DNA of 11,770 nt from Ochromonadaceae sp. CCMP2298. Its lineage: Eukaryota; Sar; Synurophyceae; Ochromonadales; Ochromonadaceae. The DNA is taken from NCBI GenBank assembly GCA_026770595.1, contig MU634511.1:1-11770 (forward strand), written 5' to 3'. Position numbers and translations under genes: made by a program. Positions 1 through 8,628 of this stretch are shown here, piece by piece. The notes under the pieces are model-generated. The model was not told the DNA's origin. It was given only the letters and a program-made list of their open reading frames with translations, and did not search any database. Position 1 is the first letter of the stretch; every line of letters starts with the position of its first letter.

Positions 1-13
1 CCCCCCACCCCAG

Positions 14-1407
14 GGATGACATCCAGATCAACACGTTCATATGTGACTACCTGGGCGAGGTCTTGACCGAGTCTAACGCGGAGAATAGAGGTCTCGTGCT
101 CAGCGACGAGTACCTCTACAACTCGGACTTCTATGGGATGTGCAATGCCTGCACGGCCTTATCCGAATTGGGGATGAAGCGGCCAGTGCGCAAGCAGGCC
201 AAGGAGAGCGACGTGGTAGGTGTTAATTTAATTGTTATTGAAGGTGTTCAGGGTTATATAACCATTACTAGTATTAACAATCATCACCCCCCACATACCC
301 CCTTCCACACACACCCCACATCCATCCCCAGGACTCCACCGCGGTGACTGCCGAGGATGCCGCAGAGCTGCTCGATGATGAGGAACTAATGGCGCTGCTC
401 AACAAGGCCGGCACAATCGACCGCGCCCTTTCGCTGGGACAGAGGCTGCGCGAAGACCCCACGCAGACGGTGGCTGATATGGAGGAGGGGTTCAACCACA
501 GAGGGGGGAAGAAGCCCCCTGTGGTGGTAAAGAAGAGGGACAGATCTGCAGCGGGAACAGCGGCAAAGGCCCTGGCCCTGAAGGCCGAGAAGGTAGAGAA
601 GGTCAAGGGAGAGAATGGGAATGGGAAGGGGAAGGGCAAGGCGGCGGCCAGGGCAGAGGCGGAGGAGGCTTTGGAGGCGAAGAAAAATGACAAGGAGGCG
701 GCAGCGAGAGCCCTAGCGGAGGTGGCAGCGGACCGGAAGAGGAAGCTGGAGGACCCCAAGTTGATCCAGGGCAAGTACAGCTCCTTCTACGACTTCCACA
801 GTGACGTCCGGCAGAAGCAGCTGGGGCACGCCTCCAGCCTGGTGCAGGACAAGGCCATCACGAAGACGGAGAATGAAGATGTCACGTACACGCTGGACGC
901 GAGGTGAGGTGGAATACGCACTGTGACACTGATACAATTGACCCCCCCTCTTCATCTCTGTACCTATATCACATCTCTCAACCCTCTCCCTCAGGTGGTA
1001 CGGCAACGTGGCTCGCTTCCTCAACCACAAGTGCGAGCCAAACCTTGACAAAAAGATCGTCTTCAGCGACAGCCAGGACTACCGACTACCCAGGTATGTA
1101 CGTACTGTAGGTGTAGGTGTATAGGTGTAGGTGTAGGACTGTGTCTCTACTGTGTCCACCTCCCCTGCTGAGTTTAAGATCCACTCAACCCCTGTACCCC
1201 CACCTCACCCCCCGTAACCACCGTACCCACTTAATCCTCCACCCCCTGTACCCCCCGCCCCCCTTTAGGATCGCATTTTTCTCGGGCGAGTTCATCAAGG
1301 CCGGCACAGAGCTGAGCTACGACTACGGGTACCTCGAGGGCAACGTGCAGGGCAAGGGCAGAGACTGCCTGTGCGGCTCGGACGAGTGCAGAAGGGTGCT
1401 CTACTAG
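14..1407 (+). CDS. SETDB1-like histone H3K9 methyltransferase, C-terminal part with bifurcated SET domain (5' partial)
   Basis: Exons read as 14-215, 332-903, 995-1093 and 1269-1407, all joined in frame by GT-AG introns; the first visible base follows a C-rich acceptor, so the gene starts outside the window. About 336 residues are visible. The first exon carries the N-terminal SET half (DDIQINTFICDYLGEVLT, then LSDEYLYNSDF), as in SETDB1. A Lys/Glu/Ala-rich insert of roughly 170 residues follows. The second SET half comes next: DVTYTLDARWYGNVARFLNH, the KCEPNL substrate/cofactor motif, RIAFFSGEFIKAGTELSYDY, and a post-SET Cys cluster CLCGSDEC. A SET domain split by a long charged insert is characteristic of SETDB1-type enzymes, which methylate H3K9 to silence chromatin; NHKCEPN is closer to the G9a form (NHLCEPN). 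Pre-SET and MBD domains would lie upstream and are not seen. Family is secure; the histone target is inferred. Confidence 0.88.
1107..1137 (+). repeat. GTGTAG-type short tandem repeat inside SET-gene intron 3
   Basis: Just behind the GTATGT donor at 1094, intron 3 of the SET gene (1094-1268) holds several imperfect copies of GTAGGT/GTGTAG. Each resembles a weak 5' splice site. The rest of this intron is C-rich with repeated TGTACCCC-like stretches up to the TTTAG acceptor. Confidence 0.6.
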
Positions 1408-1931
1408 GTGTATTTACAGGTAAAGGTACTTGCACTATAGGTACTTGTACTAAGCACCTGTACTACAGGTACTAGGCACAAGTACTCTAGGGGTACTGGG
1501 GACCGGAACAAGGGGAAATAGAGATCACGGTGGGCGCAGGGGAAGACAGGAGAACAATGAGGGCTGGTGCCTCTTGCTTGATATAATTTCATTAGTCTGC
1601 AAGCAGTACCTTAAGGCCTTAACCAACGCGATTCGCGTGTGATTAAAGCCGGTACATTATCGTACACTATTTTCTATCACATACATGTCCTTGGAAAGGG
1701 TTATTTCGAGTTCCCGGGTTCTCGAGTTCTGCTTTTTTCGTAAAGTTACCGGAAGATGATAATCCAACCAGCTGCTGGAACTGCGGGTTGAGGTCGTTGA
1801 GATCTTGAGATCTCCTTTGCCTACGTCACAGGCCACATTCTTGTCGACTTGGAGAATCATTCTTAGCTTACAGCACTGAGAAGGTTAGGCACAAAAACCT
1901 CACGCGGCTGTCATTCAGAAGAAGAAGAAGA
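1408..1931. other. Intergenic region between SET and LRR genes, rich in palindromes
   Basis: No gene was found here. Besides the 1441-1485 hairpin it contains TTAAGGCCTTAA (1611-1622, perfect), ACGCGA-T-TCGCGT (1626-1638), CGAGTT-CCCGGG-TTCTCG (1707-1724, TT/TT mismatch) and GAGATC-TTGA-GATCTC (1799-1814). The right part should include the promoter and 5' UTR of the LRR gene, ending in a GAA repeat directly before its ATG. No clear TATA box was identified. Confidence 0.5.
1441..1485 (+). other. 45-nt near-perfect inverted repeat (hairpin) downstream of SET gene
   Basis: The sequence from GTACTTGTACTAAGCACCTG to its mirror ending GGCACAAGTAC folds on itself with 22-nt arms around a single central C. 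Eighteen arm positions are Watson-Crick pairs and one more is a T.G wobble. It starts 34 bases after the SET stop codon, so it probably lies in that gene's 3' UTR or at its 3' end. The surrounding bases (1420-1500) are rich in GTAC words, so it may have grown from a GGTACT-type repeat. Confidence 0.65.
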
Positions 1932-2873
1932 ATGGCGCAGCCCGAGCAGCTCGACTGGGCACACCTTCTCGGCAGCCCCTTCGCACTGGCCGTCGCCCCG
2001 TTCCTCTCCAATAGGGAGCTCTTTGCGCTGTCGGCATGCTCCCGCAAATTGCTGCGGCTGCGTTTCGACCTGAGCAGATGGGCAGTCAGGCTCGACGACA
2101 CTTCTTATGAGGGCTTTCGCATCAAGCGCCACTCGGTGCCACCGTGCTTCGAGGGGATGGCAAGCTTCGACTTGGTCACACATCTGTGCTCTCGTTTGAG
2201 AGTCACACTGAGGACCACAGAAGATGTAAATGTTGATGCACTAGCAGGCGTATATACGCTGGATCTTAGTGGCTGTGAGAGTATCAGGGATGTAAGTGCT
2301 CTCGGAAGCGTGCATACGCTGAATCTTAGTGGCTGTGAGAGTATCGAGGATGTGAGCGCTCTTGGAGGCGTGCACACTCTAAATCTTGGTTGCTGTCAGG
2401 GTATTACGAATGTGCATGCTCTCGGAGGTGTGCATACACTGGATCTTAGTTGCTGTGAGGGTATTAGGGATGTAAGTGCTCTTGGAGGGGTGCATACGCT
2501 AAAACTTCTTGGCTGTGACGGCATCAGTAATGTGAGCGCTCTCGGAGGCGTGCACACTCTAAATCTTGGTTGCTGTCAGGGTATTACGAATGTGCGTGCT
2601 CTCGGAGGTGTGCACATGCTAATTCTTAGCGGCTGTGATGGTATCACGGATGTCAGTACTCTCGGAGGCGTACACACGCTCAGGCTTAGTTGCTGTGAGA
2701 GTATCAGGGATGTAAGTGCTCTCGGAGGCGTGCATACGCTAAATCTTAGTGGCTGTGACGGTATTACGGACGTGAGCGCTCTCGGAGGCGTGCATACGCT
2801 GGATCTTAGGGCATGTGGGGGTATTACGGATGTTACCCATCTCGGAGGCGTGCACTCTCTGATGATCCCCTAA
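1932..2873 (+). CDS. Leucine-rich-repeat protein with F-box-like N-terminus (313 aa)
   Basis: A single-exon gene opens at ATG 1932, right after a GAA-repeat leader. Residues 13-45 (FALAVAPFLSNRELFALSAC then SRKLL) resemble an F-box-like helix pair, which would link the protein to SCF ubiquitin ligases; this is tentative. From residue 100, ten tandem repeats of exactly 20 residues follow, then a 14-residue partial unit at the C-terminus. The unit consensus is DVSALGGVHTLNLSGCDGIT, with leucines and a Cys in LRR spacing (LxLSxC). LRRs of this type form curved protein-binding surfaces. Variable positions fall at the residue after TL, the two after C and the last of the unit, so a binding role with target-specific positions is an inference. 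The absence of introns contrasts with most neighbours. No partner can be named. Confidence 0.82.
   Translation: MAQPEQLDWAHLLGSPFALAVAPFLSNRELFALSACSRKLLRLRFDLSRWAVRLDDTSYEGFRIKRHSVPPCFEGMASFDLVTHLCSRLRVTLRTTEDVNVDALAGVYTLDLSGCESIRDVSALGSVHTLNLSGCESIEDVSALGGVHTLNLGCCQGITNVHALGGVHTLDLSCCEGIRDVSALGGVHTLKLLGCDGISNVSALGGVHTLNLGCCQGITNVRALGGVHMLILSGCDGITDVSTLGGVHTLRLSCCESIRDVSALGGVHTLNLSGCDGITDVSALGGVHTLDLRACGGITDVTHLGGVHSLMIP
2229..2870 (+). repeat. 60-bp coding tandem repeat array (LRR units)
   Basis: About ten and a half units of 60 bp encode the 20-residue LRRs. Copies are not equally distant: 2351-2434 and 2531-2614 differ at about two positions although three units apart, and 2281-2338 closely matches 2701-2758, seven units away. 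This indicates recent internal duplication or gene conversion. Confidence 0.85.
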
Positions 2874-3200
2874 TGGGACGGTGGCTCAGGCTTAGGACCA
2901 GTCCTACTCCCTCTCCAACTCGTGCTACTGTACATACTTCTATACCAGTATCAGCATCCCTCGCCGTTCTTAACCTAAAGCAAAGAGGATTAGCGACCGC
3001 ACTTGTGTTTAGCACCTCTTCATGCTGTATAGCAATGAGAGAGGGACTATTTACCTCTAAGCATCCAACTACATAACTAATCACCTATTTGATCACCTAT
3101 TTGCCTATTTGCCTATTTACACTATGATGCGGTGCGGAATAATAACATGCCCTGGCTTTATGTAAGATGGAGTGTCGGATACTGTGTCTGAGTGCAGGGG

Positions 3201-3231
<31 letters not shown>

Positions 3232-3253
3232 GGGTAGGGGTACAGAGCTGCGG
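2874..3253. other. Convergent spacer with short tandem repeats
   Basis: This lies between the LRR stop and the PRORP stop on the other strand. It has no convincing gene. It holds CCTATTTG-type 8-mers at 3084-3091, 3096-3103, 3104-3111 and 3112-3119 (last one ends in A), and a CAGGAGT 7-mer array at 3201-3228. Both 3' UTRs should lie here. Confidence 0.55.
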
Positions 3254-5547
3254 TCATCGGGCCCTGGGCAGAGGCATCTGTGGCAGAGCCTGACTGACCC
3301 TGTCCCCGTCCTCATGTGGCGGCGGCGCGGCGCTAAGGCAGAGCCACAGGGAGCGGTCTACCGCCGGGATGTGCCACCTGCCCCCCTGCGGTCCCTGGAT
3401 CTCCCTCGAGAAGTTCCCAGGTTCGTGCAGGTACACAGAGGGGTTCCCCTCCTCTTTGATCTTCTGCTCCTCGACGGCCTTGCTCAGCCCGAAGTAGATG
3501 ATCTGGCTGTTGCGCCAGCGCAGGAAGGGCTTGGGCTCGATGAAGGCCACCTTGTGGTCGCGCATGAGGTCATTTGAGATCACCAAGGCGGGCCTCTTCC
3601 GACCCTCGTAGATCGTAGCGTACAGCCAGTACCAGTCGTCGTTCGCCCCGCGCGGCACGACATAAAGCATGCCGCGCTCCTCGAGGCGCTTAATTACCGC
3701 ACAGTCCTCCTCGCTCACAGGGCTCAGCCCGCGTCTCGAGGCCGTGCCGCCCTTCTCCGCCTTGCTCCAGCGCACAGAGTTAGGGATGAACCCCCCCGGC
3801 TCCACGGCCGCGTAGCAGTGGGGAATAACCACCAGCACCTTGTCGCTGCGCTCTCTGAGCGCGTCCACGACCAGCTCCACCTGCTTGTAGGAGAAGCGCC
3901 CAGTTTCGAAGTTCTGGTTAAAGTAGGCGACGTTGGCCGCGTCCACGATGTACTCGTACTCGTCCCGGTCCCGCAGCCAGTCCGCGAAGCACTGTGGAGG
4001 CGGGGGGGGTAGATGGGAGGTGGTAGGTTGGTGGTAGAAGGTGGTAGGTGGGAAGTGGGAGGGATGGAAGAGAGCACATGTTAGAGAATAGAGTATTAAA
4101 GCGGGGATGCGGTTTCTGCTATTGCCCCAGCTTCTGTGCCAATGCCTGCACCTGTACCTCTCCCTCTCCCTCTCTCTCTGCTCACCTCTAGATGCCTACT
4201 CTGGTTGAGCGACTTGCCCCTCGCGATGGTCTGCAGCGCACTGCGCACCTGCAGCTTCTCCACTCCAGTCAGCAGCAATGGCAAAATCTGTGCGTCGCAG
4301 TTGGGGCAGCGGCATGAGGCGGGGGAGATGTCTACCACCCGTGCGGGGGCGAACTTGTCAACACAGGAGGTGGTGTTGTAGCCCTCATCTATGTCTGGGG
4401 TTACGACCGAGGTATTGCCCAGACTCTGCTCCATGGTCGCGTTCATCAGCCTGGCTCGCTCCGACAAGACGACATACTTCTCGGGCACGAGTTGCACCGT
4501 GGTGGCGTCCTGGCCTACCGGGATGCGGGGGTCGTTGCTGCCAGAGGGGGGGAGGTCTCGGTCCAGAACCGTGCGTGCTCCCTCGAAGGATGCGTTGAGT
4601 GCCACTACCGACCCGTCTATAGAGGCGTTCTCCATGGACAGTATGCGGCTGCGGATGTCCTCCAGGGACCCCACCAGCACCCCTTGGTCCGCCACCTGCT
4701 CTACGGTTATGTTGTTAACCCTCTCTACGATGAGGCTGATCTCGGCAGTGCTGAGGCCGAGCAGCCCGTCCGCCGCCTGCTGGAATATGTGCGTGACCCG
4801 ATCTGCCACAGCGGCATCGCGCAGCGCCCACCGCACCTTATCGTGGCCCATAGAGGTCGCCAGGGCTGTGATCTGCTCCCCCCGCACGGGTACCTCGACA
4901 GTATCCATGTAGTCGATCAGATCAAGAAGTGATGTGACATCCCCCAGGTCTGACAGCTTCTCCAGTAGGGGCTGGAAGGCCCTCTGCCTGGCCTCGATGC
5001 CCCCCTTCACCATCTCGCGAATCAGCACCAAAGCCTCCTCCAGCTCGCCCGCGTCTGCGTGGCATCGCACCAGTGCGAGGTAGGAGGTCTGGGATAGGGG
5101 GATGTGGGCCGCACTCATGTCTGACACGATCTCCTGCGCCTTGGACAGGTGCTCCGCCTTGTGGCAGCAGGCCAACAAAGCCAGCAGCTGGGAGTCTTTC
5201 CGGGGCACGTTGCACTCCACCATGGCGTCGTACACGGCCATCGCTGCGGGGAAGTCCCTCCTGCGCACGTGCTTGTACAGGTCCCTCTCAGAGACGTTGG
5301 GCAGCAGCTTCTGCGCATCCAGCGAGGCCGAGTCTTTGTTAGACGCGCCCAGCGCCTGACAGAACGCCCTGGAACTGGGATAAGAAGGGTAGGGGCTGTA
5401 CTGTGCGGCCTGACGGGCAAGGGGGTGGGGGACGCGGGCCCGGACCAGTGTTGCAGCGCGCCACCCGCTAGAGCGCGCGAAGAGCATCATAGTGAGAACA
5501 GCAAGGAGAACAAGACGCTGAGGGGGAACAGAGATCATGGACTCCAT
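3254..5547 (-). CDS. Protein-only RNase P (PRORP), PPR plus NYN nuclease, 699 aa
   Basis: Two exons, 5547-4186 and 3991-3254, are separated by a 194-bp intron (GAG|GTGAGC donor, CTCCACAG acceptor, phase 0). PRORP removes 5' leaders from precursor tRNAs in organelles or nucleus without an RNA subunit. A hydrophobic leader (residues 11-25, LVLLAVLTMMLF) is followed by an Arg-rich stretch, suggesting organelle targeting. About four PPR-like helical repeats span roughly 85-235. After a long non-conserved insert (about 240-405) comes the zinc-binding CxxC (C414, C417), then the NYN metallonuclease domain: VDAANVAYFNQ (D471), GANDDWYWLYA (D572, D573), ISNDLMRDH (D595, D599). The remaining zinc ligands of the family are present as H661 (GRWHIP) and C672 (LWLC). 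All catalytic Asp and zinc positions known from plant PRORP are therefore retained. The start at 5547 is followed by an alternative ATG three codons on. Confidence 0.93.
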
Positions 5548-6031
5548 GAACTCATTAAGCTATGAGTGTGTGTGGGTGGAGGCGTGTGGGCTGCCCAAGA
5601 GATTGTTGAAGCGCTGAGTATGTCGGAGCAGGAGCCACGACTGAGTGATGCACAGCGGGATCGCGTAGCTCACACTACCCGCATCAGCGCGAGCCGTTGC
5701 CTCCAATGAACAGATGAATGGGTAGACGCTCGCAAGGCCGCTGCAGCTACAACGAAAAGGCAATCGGCCTTGCCCTTTCTCTTTCTTTCCGGCTGAAATC
5801 AAAGGCCTAGATCACGTTTCACATATGACGCCATATTCGTTAGTTTGTATGATACTTGTGCCAGAGTTATGGTACAGGGGGGAAATCTTCCAGAGATGAG
5901 CGTGAGTGTTGGTAATCTGGCCATCAGGCAGTTCCTCGTGCGCGCAATCGCTTTGAGTGCGTGGCTGTCTAGACCCAAGACCCACTGAGGAGCCTCTCGC
6001 GCAGCCCGTGCCTCCACGAGTTCTCCCGCTC
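5548..6031. promoter_or_regulatory. Divergent intergenic region between PRORP and GH18 genes
   Basis: The two flanking genes start at 5547 (-) and 6032 (+), so this 484-bp stretch must hold both promoters and 5' UTRs. I see no clear TATA box, tandem repeat or RNA gene in it. Confidence 0.5.
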
Positions 6032-7446
6032 ATGCTGTGCGCCAAGAACTTCCTCCTGCTCTGCGCCCTCCCCCTCGCCCTCTGCTTCTCCGCCCGCAGT
6101 ATGGCCTCCTTCGACCCCAAGGGCAGCTCGAGCTCCAGGCTGGGCTACCGACAGAAGGATATCGTGCTGCCGGAGAGGCTGATCGTGGGCTACGCGAACT
6201 GGAACGAGTGTAAGATCTCGAAAGTTATTGTAGTTGACTCGCTTGTTTAATGAGAATTATGTGCTGACACCCAGGCGACCAGAAGATCGTCGAGGCTGTC
6301 AAGCAGGGCGTGAACGTAGTCATGTGGTTCTCCATCAACCTCGCTGTAGACCACCAGGGCCAACCAACCATTACGAACGGACCCGACATGGACTGCGTTG
6401 CCGACAAGGTTCGGCAAATCCGTGAGCTGGGCCTGCCCACAGTGCACATCATCTCCATCGGCGGATGGAACGCCCCCCACCCCGACACCACCAACAGCCC
6501 CGAGACCACGTACGAGAACTGGGACCACTGGAACAGACACGTAGCTGCGCGCCCAGATGTAGGGTTCATGGGATTCGATGGCTTTGACTGGGACATAGAG
6601 GGGAACGACGATCCAAACAATCAGTACAACCACTTCACCCCGCAGTGCCTAGACACTATGGGCCGCTTCTCGCAGCTCGCCAAGGAGCGTGGTAACTACA
6701 TCGTCAGCATGGCTCCTGCGGAGAGCTATCTGGACCCCACCTATCCCACATTCGACCGGTCACTGCTGCACGCCTATCCCGAGTGGCAGCCCATCATTCC
6801 CGACTTCGACTACCACGGCAGAAACACGTATGCGTACCTGTTGGCCCGGTATGGCACGTTCAGCAGCGAGGCTGCGGATGCGGCGGCCATGAGCGCGCTG
6901 CAGGGGGAGCAGGGGGAGCAGGGGGAGCAGGAGAAGGAGAAGGAGGGGAAGCAGGAGAAGTTGGAGCTGGAGCAGGGGCGGGAGTGCGGGGTGCAGATGG
7001 GTAGACGGGCTGGGGACTGCCTCACGTTCGACTTCGTGACGGTGCAGTTGTATGAGGGGTACTCCCATGCAGAGTACAACATAACTCAACTGCGCACCCC
7101 GCCTGCACAGTACCTCGCACAGTTCGCGCAGCAGATGCAGGCCGGGTGGGAGGTGGACTTCTCTGATATGGCACAATTCCCTGTTACCAGGATTACCGTG
7201 CCCAAAACCCAACTCGTGGTAGGGCTGGCCAATGGCTGGGCGGGGGACGGGAAGTTCCTGATGCTGTACCCGGAGGAGGTAGCGGAGGGGTATAAGGTGC
7301 TGGAGGAGATTGGGCAAGAGCCGAGGGGGTTTGCTTTTTGGAATATTCTGGATGAGGGGGCGGCCTCGCCTCGGCGGCCGCAGGAGCCCGTGTGGATGGC
7401 GAAGGGTTTGAATAGATTCCTGCACACGCGGGAGCCAGAGGTATGA
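6032..7446 (+). CDS. Secreted glycoside hydrolase family 18 (chitinase-like) protein, 449 aa
   Basis: Exons 6032-6209 and 6275-7446 join across a 65-bp GT-AG intron, rebuilding NWNE-C-DQKIVEAV in frame. ATG 6032 begins a signal peptide (KNFLLLCALPLALCFSA). The catalytic barrel shows GH18 landmarks: VGYANW at the first strand, ISIGGWN (SxGG, residues about 120-124), the active-site signature DGFDWDIE (D161, D164, D166, catalytic acid E168), VTVQLYEGY on a later strand and FAFWNILDE at the last strand. GH18 enzymes cleave beta-1,4-N-acetylglucosamine links in chitin, peptidoglycan or glycoprotein glycans; the exact substrate cannot be told. A low-complexity Gln/Glu/Gly/Lys insert (residues about 268-299) interrupts the barrel. 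No chitin-binding module is seen. The protein is probably exported or routed through the secretory pathway. Confidence 0.9.
6898..6991 (+). repeat. Low-complexity GAGCAGGGG-type repeat coding for EQG/EK-rich insert
   Basis: Tandem GAGCAGGGG 9-mers followed by GAG/AAG-rich codons encode GEQGEQGEQ and then EKEKEGKQEK inside the GH18 domain. It stays in frame and probably forms an exposed loop. Confidence 0.7.
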
Positions 7447-7588
7447 AAATCACCCAGAGGAGGTGCCCACAGAGAGTGTGGGTCGACAGATGGCGCTAGT
7501 GCCAACAATTAAGGTGGGAATTTGTAAATAAGCAGCGCAGAAGGTAAACGGCGAAGATTCATACATATAAAGCAGACGCAGAAGCAAA

Positions 7589-7594
7589 AATAAA
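7589..7594 (+). terminator. Candidate AATAAA polyadenylation signal of GH18 gene
   Basis: AATAAA in an A-rich tract lies about 145 bases past the GH18 stop and just before a G-rich repeat that could act as the downstream element. It is a motif match only. Confidence 0.4.
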
Positions 7595-7599
7595 AAATA

Positions 7600-7643
7600 G
7601 GGAAATAGGGAAATAGGGAAATGGGGGAATTGGGGAATTGGGG
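7600..7643 (+). repeat. G-rich tandem repeat (GGGAAATA / GGGGAATT), G-quadruplex-type
   Basis: G-runs at 7600-7602, 7608-7610, 7616-7618, 7623-7627, 7632-7635 and 7640-7643 are separated by 4-5 A/T bases. Six runs of three or more G with loops under seven satisfy the usual G-quadruplex pattern on the + strand. Confidence 0.75.
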
Positions 7644-7874
7644 AATATCGTGCTAGTCCCGGAAATCCTTAGTCCCCAATGCCCCATTCCACTTCTTCCT
7701 TTTCGTTGAGTAAGGCAATAGATCGAAGCGTTCTAACGCCGAAGAGATGATTAACAGTTCGCTCACGTAAACCAGCCAGACACGGACCCTACCCAGCCAC
7801 CCCCCACACTTCAGAACTGTCCAACTGTCCACCAGTTCCACCAGTGAAACTGCTCAACGGTTCAACGATTCAAG

Positions 7875-8321
7875 ATGCTCGATATTTTGGTGACTGTGGC
7901 CGCCTGTAGCGTCTGCGGCATGGGCCTTTGGTGCTACTCCAAGTGCGTGGATGAGACACAGCAGTGCTGGGCGCAGCGCACGCAGGCGCGGGGCACGGTG
8001 ATCATGGAGGAGGCGGAGGTGCAGATCATAAGCCCTATGCACGGCGCACGCACACAGGGCACACAGGACGCAGAGGGTGCGGGTGCGGCCACGGGGAATG
8101 GTGAGGGTGGGCACGCAGAGTCGATGCTTGCGGGAGAGGATGCGCCTGAGCTGGTGTACGTACAGCCCGAGTCGATAGACGACCTCGACCTCTATCCCTT
8201 CGACATGCCCATACCCATCGCGAAGCTCGTGTCAATGGACTACCACTGCACAGAGGACACGAACAGTGATCCGACTGAGACACGAACAGCGACACGCTTT
8301 GTGCTGTCTGGCTGCCACTGA
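7875..8321 (+). CDS. Hypothetical small membrane-anchored or secreted protein (148 aa)
   Basis: A single open frame starts at ATG 7875. Its first 20 residues (LDILVTVAACSVCGMGLWCY) are hydrophobic and Cys-rich, fitting a signal peptide or N-terminal membrane anchor. The middle is Gly/Ala/Glu-rich and probably disordered (EGAGAATGNGEGGHAE). The C-terminal third is acidic with ESIDDLDLYPFDMPIPIAKL, the most conserved-looking piece. I recognise no family. It is convergent with the HACD gene. Support is ORF length, an ATG placed just before a hydrophobic leader, and codon use like neighbours; it could still be an exon of a larger gene or a chance frame. Confidence 0.45.
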   Translation: MLDILVTVAACSVCGMGLWCYSKCVDETQQCWAQRTQARGTVIMEEAEVQIISPMHGARTQGTQDAEGAGAATGNGEGGHAESMLAGEDAPELVYVQPESIDDLDLYPFDMPIPIAKLVSMDYHCTEDTNSDPTETRTATRFVLSGCH

Positions 8322-8628
8322 GCTCTGAGGAGCCCCCAAGCTCAGCAGAAGAATCTACGACTCCCGGGAACTCGCTCTCTTCACTCCGACCCTCCGCACT
8401 CCGCAATCCACACTCCGTATCCCGCATCTCCACATGCCCGCCCCAGAAAATGTCCATAATCACAAAAAGTATTCAGTATCTATCATAGTCCAAAAGGAGG
8501 AGCACTAATTTACCATTTTGATGTTCAATAAGCAAACTGCATAGGGTTCCTAATCCCCACGTGAGGTGTTGACAAGAAACTGTCCTTGAAAGCCTTAGTT
8601 TCAGCTGTCCTTGCAGTTTGAGTATCAG
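8322..8628. other. Convergent spacer between small gene and HACD gene
   Basis: No gene was found. The left end has imperfect CACTCCG/CCTCCGC words (about 8382-8430); the remainder is more A/T-rich and should hold both 3' UTRs. No RNA gene was recognised. Confidence 0.45.

Larger units (their letters stand above)
7447..7874. other. Intergenic region after GH18 gene
   Basis: This contains the likely 3' end of the GH18 transcript and the promoter of the small gene at 7875. No gene was seen. A poly(A) signal and a G-rich array are listed separately. The last part (7790-7874) has repeated CCAGTTCCACCAGT and TCAACGGTTCAACGATTCAA-like words. Confidence 0.45.

Noticed and set aside
274-774. 166-codon minus-strand frame rich in Ser/Ala/Phe
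   Set aside because: It is antisense to the Lys/Glu/Ala-rich SET insert; its composition follows from complementing those codons.
1911-2377. Minus-strand frames over the LRR gene
   Set aside because: They are shadows of the 60-bp repeats in the opposite direction, with no domain.
7600-7643. Interstitial telomere repeat
   Set aside because: The GGGAAATA/GGGGAATT units are irregular and do not match the common TTAGGG or TTTAGGG telomere types.
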